A stretch of DNA of 6,004 nucleotides. Origin: Herminiimonas sp. (GTDB lineage: Bacteria > Pseudomonadota > Gammaproteobacteria > Burkholderiales > Burkholderiaceae). The number at the start of each line of letters is the position of its first letter. The stretch's first letter is position 1. This document shows positions 1-6,004 of this stretch, in pieces. The position numbers and the translations under genes are program-made. Where the stretch lies: contig JACMQD010000364.1 in the NCBI GenBank assembly GCA_014377155.1, forward strand, positions 1 through 6,004, written 5' to 3'. The notes beneath the pieces are model-generated. The model saw nothing but the letters and a program-made list of their open reading frames with translations, was not told where the DNA came from and did not search any database.

Positions 1-1286
1 ACACCCTGGTAAGGTTGATGTGTGCGTGAACTCTGCCCCCAGGACTGGAATACCTTCAGCCGGTCTTCTGGATAGATCGCCTTGACCCAGCCATCGCCCA
101 TTGCCTGCTCGGCAGTCAGGCCCGACATGTCTTCATAGGTGCGATTGACATAGGTGCAGTCACCCTTGGGACCTGTACGAAACAGCCCCAGCGGCGAGGC
201 GTCGTTGGCAGCCGTCAGTTCTGCCTGCTTGGTACGCAAGGCCAGGTCCTGTTCGCGCCGACCCGTAATATCTTCCGCAATGCCTAGTAAATATTCAAGC
301 CGCAAGCTAGCGTCGTACAGTGGAACCGTAGTGACGTGGATATAGCGCAAGCCACCGTCGGCGCGCCGGAAAGCGATTTCCGGGATATCGGTTACTTTCG
401 GATCCTGGCGGATTTTATGTTCGAGCCAGTCAAACGCATCCACCATGTCGCCGGGAAAGACTTCCCGATCTGACTTGCCAAGGACACCGCGCGCGAGGTA
501 GCCGGTCGTCCCTTCGGCCTTCCGATTCCACACCAGCATGCGGTGCACGGCATTTTCGCGCATGTCGCGCACGTAGATCAAAACCGGCAAGTGATCGATT
601 AGCGATTGCGAAAAAGCATGGCTATTACGGTTTTCAAGTTCGGCTCGTTTGCGCGGTGAAATATCACGTGTGGTGATCGCAATGCCATCACCGATCGATG
701 TAACTTGTTGCCGCAACCACTTTATTTCATTGGCGTCGGTAACGATTTCCGATTCATCTTCGAGGGCAACACCGGTTTCAACCACGGCGACGTATTTGTC
801 GAAATAGCCGTTCGCTCGTACCGACGGAAACGTAGTGCTCAAGCGGCTGCCGATGATCTCGTCTCTCGGCTTGCCGATCGAATCCACGCCGCGTTTGTTC
901 ATTTCCGTAAAAATGAAATCGACAATCGTATGACTTGCATCGCGCTCGGCGGTCAGGATAAACAGCACATCCAGGCTGCCCTCGGCAGCCGTGCGAAAAA
1001 TTGCCTGAGCATTGCGTGCAGTCGCTTCGCTTTCGCGCAGGCGTCTGCTCTGTATTAACAACAGGATGATAAAAGCAAATATGAATATCGAAACGACACC
1101 GGCGACCCACAAGTAGTTTGCAGCGTCCGGGGTGGGCAAGTTATTGGCGCGTAGTTGACGTTGACTCACCAGCTCATAGGTCAGCATCCATAGGGCGGGC
1201 AAGAGAACGCAAGCGAATGCAGGCAACAGAATCGCCACAGGTAATCTGTTCGCAATACGTTGTGCCAGAGCATTGAGATTCGCCAA
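1..1286 (-). CDS. Membrane-anchored multi-PAS sensor protein, N-terminal part (runs off the left edge)
   Basis: The minus-strand frame is open from a TTG at 1286 to the left edge, giving 428 residues with no stop. The start was chosen because an in-frame TAG lies 20 codons upstream, there is no ATG between them, and AAGG (1294-1297) sits 7 nt before the TTG. The first in-frame ATG is residue 34, inside the first membrane helix, so it is unlikely. Hydrophobic helices at about 17-37 and 59-78 flank a periplasmic loop of only about 20 residues. Three PAS-like segments follow: about 95-215 (ends TTRDIS), 224-345 (ends GIAEDIT) and from 355 (YVNRTYEDMSGL, then PEDR), the last cut by the edge. By family knowledge such proteins end in GGDEF, GGDEF-EAL or histidine kinase domains; which one applies cannot be seen here. 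With so small a periplasmic loop, sensing is probably cytoplasmic or in the membrane. No frameshift was seen. Confident as a PAS sensor; final function unknown. Confidence 0.88.
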   Translation of the reverse strand, partial: MANLNALAQRIANRLPVAILLPAFACVLLPALWMLTYELVSQRQLRANNLPTPDAANYLWVAGVVSIFIFAFIILLLIQSRRLRESEATARNAQAIFRTAAEGSLDVLFILTAERDASHTIVDFIFTEMNKRGVDSIGKPRDEIIGSRLSTTFPSVRANGYFDKYVAVVETGVALEDESEIVTDANEIKWLRQQVTSIGDGIAITTRDISPRKRAELENRNSHAFSQSLIDHLPVLIYVRDMRENAVHRMLVWNRKAEGTTGYLARGVLGKSDREVFPGDMVDAFDWLEHKIRQDPKVTDIPEIAFRRADGGLRYIHVTTVPLYDASLRLEYLLGIAEDITGRREQDLALRTKQAELTAANDASPLGLFRTGPKGDCTYVNRTYEDMSGLTAEQAMGDGWVKAIYPEDRLKVFQSWGQSSRTHQPYQG

Positions 1287-1292
1287 TTGTCT

Positions 1293-1297
1293 ACCTT
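1293..1297 (-). promoter_or_regulatory. Ribosome binding site that decides the TTG start of the PAS gene
   Basis: On the minus strand AAGGT reads just ahead of the TTG at 1286, with 7 nt between AAGG and the start codon. No other start codon with a comparable site is available between the upstream in-frame stop and the first membrane helix. Confidence 0.6.
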
Positions 1298-1361
1298 GAT
1301 AGAGAAATAGCAGCCGGCGCTTGATAGCACAGTGACTCCGCTATTCGTTTTGGTCGTTGTA

Positions 1362-1382
1362 CGAAGTCTGCATGCAGCTTCG
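1362..1382. promoter_or_regulatory. 21-bp palindrome at the predicted start site of the PAS gene
   Basis: CGAAG (1362-1366) pairs with CTTCG (1378-1382) around the perfect 10-bp palindrome CTGCATGCAG (1368-1377), with one unpaired base at 1367. It directly abuts the predicted -10 element and covers the predicted start site. It could be an operator for a dimeric regulator or a hairpin at the 5' end of the transcript. There is no T-run on the minus side, so a terminator for rhlE is less likely. Confidence 0.45.
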
Positions 1383-1411
1383 TTTATGTTAATTGCGCAT
1401 TATTATGCCAA
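1383..1411 (-). promoter_or_regulatory. Predicted sigma70-type promoter of the PAS sensor gene
   Basis: On the minus strand TTGGCA (1406-1411, 5 of 6 matches to TTGACA) is followed after exactly 17 bp by CATAAA (1383-1388, 4 of 6 matches to TATAAT). The predicted start site is near 1376, giving a leader of about 90 nt before the TTG at 1286. It lies after the end of rhlE, so the PAS gene can be transcribed on its own. This is a consensus match only. Confidence 0.5.
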
Positions 1412-1480
1412 AAGCGGTGGTCTAACCGTGATAAAGGAAAATATTTGATGTTGTCGTACCATGTGATTGGTAGCTGAAAT

Positions 1481-1511
1481 CGCCAGCGCGGCTCTGTTGT
1501 ACCTGCTGGCG
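1481..1511 (-). terminator. Possible stem-loop terminator downstream of rhlE
   Basis: CGCCAGC (1481-1487) and GCTGGCG (1505-1511) form a perfect 7-bp stem with a 17-nt loop, 15 nt beyond the rhlE stop. On the minus strand it is followed only by ATTTC, not a proper U-tract. It may therefore be a weak or Rho-assisted terminator, or a 3' stabilising hairpin. Confidence 0.3.
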
Positions 1512-1526
1512 ACGTCCATTACAAGA

Positions 1527-2900
<1,374 letters not shown>

Positions 2901-2921
2901 AAATCTCAATCGAGAATATTG

Positions 2922-2953
2922 GCCTGTCGCCGCAAAGGGCGCCAGTCGCAGGC
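2922..2953 (-). promoter_or_regulatory. Predicted hairpin in the rhlE 5' leader
   Basis: On the minus strand GCCTG (2949-2953) can pair with CAGGC (2922-2926), enclosing an inner CGCC/GGCG stem with an asymmetric internal loop. It ends 21 nt before the preferred rhlE ATG. It could influence translation or be a target of RhlE itself, but it was folded by eye only. Confidence 0.25.
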
Positions 2954-3024
2954 AAACGGATTTGGGGGAAGTGCGGTCAGTTTAGACAGCGGCAAGGTGA
3001 CTGGAGAATGTGCCGCGTGCGCGC

Positions 3025-3033
3025 AGTATAACA
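3025..3033 (-). promoter_or_regulatory. Predicted extended -10 promoter of rhlE
   Basis: On the minus strand TGTTATACT reads as an extended -10 element, TGn followed by TATACT (5 of 6 matches to TATAAT). No good -35 box sits at 16-18 bp, as is common for extended -10 promoters. The predicted start is near 3018, giving a leader of about 118 nt before the ATG at 2900. A perfect TTGACA lies further upstream on the same strand but at the wrong distance for this -10. Confidence 0.5.
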
Positions 3034-3101
3034 GTGGTTTCGGATTTGCACGAATTGTGTTGCAGGACCATTGCAGGCCTGTCAACGCAATCGTTTACCG
3101 C

Positions 3102-3128
3102 GCTATCCGACTGGGAGCGCCGGATAGC
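3102..3128 (-). terminator. Stem-loop downstream of suhB, possible terminator
   Basis: GCTATCCG (3102-3109) and CGGATAGC (3121-3128) form a perfect 8-bp stem with an 11-nt loop, beginning 11 nt after the suhB stop. On the minus strand it is followed by GCGGTAAA, with no U-tract. It may end suhB transcription weakly or protect the 3' end of the mRNA. Confidence 0.4.
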
Positions 3129-3139
3129 CAGACAATGGT

Positions 3140-3934
3140 TTATTTGCCGAACGGCGACAGCAACGTCACCATTTGCGCAAAAATCTTCGGCGTGCCGGCA
3201 ATCAAATTATCTTTATGCAGGTAATCCGAGTCGCCCTTGAACGTGCCGACGATGCCGCCGGATTCGGTTACCAGCAAGGAGCCTGCTGCCATGTCCCATG
3301 GTTTCAGGCCTTTTTCAAAAAAGCCATCGAGCCGGCCGGCTGCGACATACGCCAGATCCAGCGCTGCCGAACCGGGGCGACGCAGACCGGCACAGCGTTC
3401 GGTCATGATACGGAACATGTCGATGTATTCTTCCAAGCCCTGCATGTTACGAAACGGGAAGCCCGTACCGATCAGCGAGTCGACCATGCGGTCACGCTTG
3501 GTGACGCGCAGGCGCTTGTCGTTCAGATAGGCGCCGCTGCCTTTGGTGGCATGGAACAGGTCATTGCGTGTCGGATCGTAGATCACGGCTTGCGTGATCT
3601 GGCCGCGGTGCTGGAGGGCGATCGACACGCAATACTGCGGAAAACCGTGGATGAAGTTGGTGGTGCCATCGAGCGGATCGATGATCCAGACGTTTTCGTT
3701 CTCGTCGTGCAGGTTAGCGGATGCACCCGACTCTTCGGCCAGGAACGCATGGTCCGGGTAAGCGCTCTTGAGCACCTCGATGATTGCCTGTTCCGCCGCC
3801 TGATCGACTTCGGTCACGAAATCGTTGGGCCCTTTTTCGGTGACCTTGACGCGGTCGAGGTCGAAAGAGGCCCGGTTGATGATGGCGGCGCCGCGGCGTG
3901 CTGCCTTGATCGCCGTGTTGAGCATGGGATGCAT
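3140..3934 (-). CDS. suhB: Inositol-1-monophosphatase family protein SuhB
   Basis: This 264-residue protein is close to the length of E. coli SuhB (267). It carries the Mg2+-dependent phosphatase signatures: DFVTEVD (38-44), EES with metal ligand E67 (67-69), [10 protein letters not shown] (85-94, ligands D86 and D89) and the C-terminal KPWDMAAG (211-218, ligand D214). The family hydrolyses inositol 1-phosphate and related phosphates in the cytoplasm. In E. coli the main known role is as a Nus-complex partner in rRNA antitermination and maturation; whether that holds here is inference, though the [19 protein letters not shown] stretch (183-201) resembles E. coli SuhB closely. The frame stays open upstream to 4048, but those extra 38 residues do not look like family sequence. 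The ATG at 3934 has GGAA 5 nt before it and matches the family N-terminus. It is divergent from trmJ, an arrangement also known in E. coli. All metal ligands are present, so catalytic activity is expected. Confidence 0.95.
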   Translation of the reverse strand: MHPMLNTAIKAARRGAAIINRASFDLDRVKVTEKGPNDFVTEVDQAAEQAIIEVLKSAYPDHAFLAEESGASANLHDENENVWIIDPLDGTTNFIHGFPQYCVSIALQHRGQITQAVIYDPTRNDLFHATKGSGAYLNDKRLRVTKRDRMVDSLIGTGFPFRNMQGLEEYIDMFRIMTERCAGLRRPGSAALDLAYVAAGRLDGFFEKGLKPWDMAAGSLLVTESGGIVGTFKGDSDYLHKDNLIAGTPKIFAQMVTLLSPFGK

Positions 3935-3955
3935 AGAGATTCCGTTAAAATGGCA

Positions 3956-3981
3956 GTGCCGCCGCCTACCGGGTACGGCAC
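3956..3981. repeat. Bulged inverted repeat between suhB and trmJ
   Basis: GTGCCG (3956-3961) and TACC (3967-3970) together form the reverse complement of the continuous arm GGTACGGCAC (3972-3981), with CCGCC (3962-3966) bulged out of the left arm. This gives 10 paired bases with a one-base loop as written, so the innermost pairs cannot form in RNA. It starts 21 bp before the suhB ATG, so it could be a leader hairpin or a shared operator for the two divergent genes. Confidence 0.4.
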
Positions 3982-3985
3982 TAAT

Positions 3986-4023
3986 AAAGAGGATTAATGA
4001 GCAATGCGACACAATTGGAGTAG
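3986..4023 (+). other. Possible 8-codon leader ORF ahead of trmJ, with ribosome binding site
   Basis: AAAGAGG (3986-3992) lies 4 nt before an ATG at 3997 that opens an 8-codon frame (MSNATQLE) ending in TAG at 4021-4023. This is a better ribosome binding site than any in front of trmJ itself. A second in-frame mini-ORF, MPLF (4048-4062), ends in TAA immediately before the trmJ ATG. They may be chance, or may feed ribosomes to trmJ by reinitiation. Confidence 0.25.
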
Positions 4024-4062
4024 AACTGCCCCCCAATTCGCCGCGCAATGCCGCTATTTTAA

Positions 4063-4827
4063 ATGATGATGCCCGATATCGACACGCCTCTTTTCAAGCG
4101 ACTGCGCTTCGTGCTGGTCGATACCAGCCGCCCCGGCAATATCGGCTCGGCTGCGCGTGCAATCAAAAACATGGGATTTTCCGAACTGATATTGGTCAAT
4201 CCGCGTTACGCGGATGCTGCCAGTCAGCCCGAAGCGGTAGCATTTGCCAGCGGTGCGCTCGACGTGCTGGAATCGGTGCGCATCGTCGGATCGATCGCCG
4301 AGGCGCTCGACGGCTGTAATTTTGCGGCGGCAGTCAGCGCACGGTTGCGGGAATTTTCGCCGCCGGTCGTGACGCCACGCGTGCTGGCATCCCAATTGGC
4401 GGCGGACGCCAATCTGAATGCGGCGCTGGTCTTTGGCAATGAACGTTTCGGCTTGCCCAATGAGGTGGTCGAGAAATGCAATGTCCTCGTCAACATACCG
4501 GCCAACCCCGATTATTCGTCGCTGAACTTGGCGCAGGCCATCCAGGTGTTGTCTTATGAGTGTCGCACAGCGGTCAGCGATGACCGGCCGGCGGCAAGCC
4601 CGGTCGGTTTCCAGGGTGACGCCGCAAGCGTAGTGCAAATCGATGGTATGTATGTGCATCTGGAGCAGGCATTGGTGGCAATCGATTTTCTCGATCCGGC
4701 TAATCCGAAAAAGCTGATGTCGCGCTTGAAGCGGCTTTTTTCGCGCACGCAACTCGAAACCGAAGAAGTCAATATCTTGCGCGGGATTGCCAAGCAGATA
4801 TTAAGCGCGCGCGATTCCGACGCTTGA
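4063..4827 (+). CDS. trmJ: tRNA (cytidine/uridine-2'-O-)-methyltransferase TrmJ
   Basis: This 254-residue protein (E. coli TrmJ has 246) belongs to the SPOUT methyltransferases. Motif 1 is [20 protein letters not shown] (19-38) with the conserved Arg at 23 and NIGSAAR. Motif 2 is [11 protein letters not shown] (124-134). Motif 3 is [15 protein letters not shown] (145-159), which forms the AdoMet-binding knot. A TrmJ-type C-terminal extension follows, including MYVHLEQAL and a final [13 protein letters not shown]. The enzyme methylates the 2'-hydroxyl of position 32 in the anticodon loop of certain tRNAs, working as a dimer in the cytoplasm. The start is fixed by a TAA immediately upstream of three consecutive in-frame ATG codons at 4063, 4066 and 4069; which one is used is not clear, and none has an obvious ribosome binding site. 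It is divergent from suhB and overlaps the 3' end of the HDOD gene by 27 bp. Motif 2 has Asn where E. coli has Arg (FGRER), which I take as lineage variation. Confidence 0.94.
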   Translation: MMMPDIDTPLFKRLRFVLVDTSRPGNIGSAARAIKNMGFSELILVNPRYADAASQPEAVAFASGALDVLESVRIVGSIAEALDGCNFAAAVSARLREFSPPVVTPRVLASQLAADANLNAALVFGNERFGLPNEVVEKCNVLVNIPANPDYSSLNLAQAIQVLSYECRTAVSDDRPAASPVGFQGDAASVVQIDGMYVHLEQALVAIDFLDPANPKKLMSRLKRLFSRTQLETEEVNILRGIAKQILSARDSDA

Positions 4828-5874
4828 AGCGGGCGACGCCACGCTTTCGTCAATCGTGCGCGACGATAGCATCGCCATGCAGCGCAATGCGCTGTCGCTC
4901 AGGCCGCGTGTGTACTGCGGCGTCACGTCCAGACGATCGTTGAGTGACAGCGTGCGCGCCTTGCTTAGGTAATCGGCGATTTTCAAAGCTCTTCCCATCG
5001 GCGATAGCACCGCCTTGCTGGCGGTGCTGGCCTGTTCCTCGACTGCACGGATGACATCTTCAGGAAAATTCCATTCGCGGCCGATGCTGCACGACAGCGT
5101 GCGGGCATAACTGACCAGCACATTGCAAAAACTGGCCGAGCCGACCGCCTGATCGACACCGGCGATCTGATCGACGATACGTAGCGACACGATCAGCCCG
5201 ACATTCTGAATCAATCCGGCGAGGAATGCTTCGAATACGTTTAATCCTTCGTCGCGCGCAAGTTGATGGCAGGCCAGCGCGCATAACTCGGACTGATACC
5301 AAATGCGCGGTGCGGCCAAGCTAGTGGCACGGCCGGAGCGGATATCGATGATGGGACGGAACGCCACGCCGGTGATCAACTGGCGCAAACCTCCCTGGCC
5401 CAGCACTAGGATCGCATGCTGGATGCTGGTGATGGTTTCGCTGGAACTGGACAGGGCGCTGTTGGCCAGGCGGATCACTTCGGCGACCAGTACGATATCG
5501 TTGGAAATCTTGCGAGACAGTTCTGCCCCTGAAAAATTCTCGCTGCGCAGGCTCTGCAGTAACTGCGGAATGACGCCGGGCATGCGGCGCACCAAACCAG
5601 CGCCCGCTTGCTTCGACCTGACCAGACGTTCCAATTCGTCGAGGATCGCTTGTTCGGTTGGATTAATGAACATGCCGGAATAATCGGTCTGTTCGAACAG
5701 CCAGCCATTGAAATTGGCGTTGATGTCTTCTTCCTGCAGGCGTGACACCGCACCTGCAGGTATGACGGTCTGCGCCAATAAAGGTGTGACGATGACCGGC
5801 GCTGCAGGATCTGCCTGAACGGTATTCGGGGCTTGTACAGATGATGAAAAAAGGCGATTCAACCAGCCCAGCAT
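4801..5874 (-). CDS. HDOD-domain protein (putative non-enzymatic signalling or regulatory protein)
   Basis: This 357-residue protein starts MLGWLNRLF, a short amphipathic N-terminus I recognise from HDOD proteins. A Pro/Ala/Val-rich linker follows (about 13-45), then a region of about 50 residues including TDYSGMF and NPTEQAILDELERL. The HDOD domain is at about 92-290: MPGVIPQLLQSL (98-109), then a helix with NDIVLVAEVIRLANSAL (125-141), the SIQHAILVLGQGGLRQLI signature (150-167), and AFLAGLIQNVGLIVSL (216-231). Where HD-type phosphohydrolases read LLHDIG, this has LIQNVG, and the preceding W-x-H-S position is WYQS, so both His and Asp ligands look lost. Catalysis is not expected. HDOD proteins are linked to regulation of motility, biofilm, virulence or second-messenger signalling; the partner here is unknown. 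The start is supported by GGAA (5882-5885) 7 nt before the ATG. It is convergent with trmJ and overlaps its last 9 codons. Confidence 0.88.
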   Translation of the reverse strand: MLGWLNRLFSSSVQAPNTVQADPAAPVIVTPLLAQTVIPAGAVSRLQEEDINANFNGWLFEQTDYSGMFINPTEQAILDELERLVRSKQAGAGLVRRMPGVIPQLLQSLRSENFSGAELSRKISNDIVLVAEVIRLANSALSSSSETITSIQHAILVLGQGGLRQLITGVAFRPIIDIRSGRATSLAAPRIWYQSELCALACHQLARDEGLNVFEAFLAGLIQNVGLIVSLRIVDQIAGVDQAVGSASFCNVLVSYARTLSCSIGREWNFPEDVIRAVEEQASTASKAVLSPMGRALKIADYLSKARTLSLNDRLDVTPQYTRGLSDSALRCMAMLSSRTIDESVASPASSVGIARA

Positions 5875-5977
5875 TGCTAATTTCCAATCACGTTAACTCA
5901 GGACTCACTGTATTCCGGTTGCCGGCTTGCGCTCGACGCATGATGTTCTGCAAGCGGACCACTGTCGGTCAATCAGT

Positions 5978-5998
5978 GTAGGCGTAAATAGTAGGCGT
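5978..5998. repeat. Short direct repeat upstream of the HDOD gene
   Basis: GTAGGCGT occurs at 5978-5985 and again at 5991-5998, separated by AAATA, giving a 13-bp period about 105-125 bp upstream of the HDOD start. It could be a paired protein-binding site or the edge of a longer tandem array, but the window ends here. The rest of 5875-6004 shows only the HDOD ribosome binding site; I see no convincing promoter. Confidence 0.35.
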
Positions 5999-6004
5999 GA
6001 GGAA

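Noticed and set aside
778..1110. 110-codon minus-strand ORF within the PAS sensor region, suggesting a frameshifted gene
   Set aside because: A different minus-strand frame is open through the whole region and gives coherent PAS sequence, so this one is out of frame and no frameshift is needed.
3173..3997. 274-codon plus-strand ORF opposite suhB
   Set aside because: It is in the same antisense register as the rhlE shadow, has no recognisable domain, and lies across a fully conserved SuhB reading frame.
3935..4048. 38-residue N-terminal extension of SuhB
   Set aside because: The ATG at 3934 matches the family start and has a ribosome binding site; the extension runs through the inverted repeat and looks non-coding.
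4054..4752. 232-codon minus-strand ORF opposite trmJ
   Set aside because: It is rich in His, Arg and Cys, has no domain, and sits in the same shadow register against an intact TrmJ.
5957..5970. GACC-GGTC hairpin and a TTGACC box upstream of the HDOD gene
   Set aside because: The stem is only 4 bp, and no -10 element lies at a suitable distance from TTGACC, so neither is supported.

Overview
The window looks like ordinary chromosomal DNA of a betaproteobacterium. The protein style (a RhlE with a glycine/arginine-rich tail, SuhB divergent from TrmJ, an HDOD protein and a multi-PAS sensor) and a moderate GC content best fit Oxalobacteraceae such as Herminiimonas, Janthinobacterium or Collimonas. 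The family is an inference from protein character; no search was run. There are no rRNA, tRNA, CRISPR, phage or insertion-sequence features.

From left to right there are five protein genes. (1) Positions 1-1286, minus strand: the 5' part of a membrane-anchored sensor with two transmembrane helices and at least three PAS domains. It starts at TTG and runs off the left edge, so its output domain is not visible. (2) 1527-2900, minus: DEAD-box RNA helicase RhlE. (3) 3140-3934, minus: inositol-monophosphatase family protein SuhB. (4) 4063-4827, plus: tRNA 2'-O-methyltransferase TrmJ, divergent from suhB. (5) 4801-5874, minus: an HDOD-domain protein whose 3' end overlaps that of trmJ by 27 bp. The last 130 bp hold its ribosome binding site and a short direct repeat.

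Three adjacent genes act on RNA: RhlE (RNA remodelling and ribosome assembly), SuhB (an rRNA transcription and maturation factor in E. coli) and TrmJ (tRNA wobble-region methylation). Each of these three seems to have its own transcription unit rather than sharing an operon. The flanking PAS and HDOD genes are signalling-type proteins with no visible tie to them.

The intergenic regions are all shorter than 250 bp but carry structure. There is a good sigma70-type promoter with a palindrome at its predicted start site ahead of the PAS gene, and an extended -10 promoter with a roughly 118-nt structured leader ahead of rhlE. A bulged inverted repeat and a possible 8-codon leader ORF lie between suhB and trmJ. 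Stem-loops without U-tracts follow suhB and rhlE. I found no convincing new multi-gene system; the leads worth checking are regulatory.
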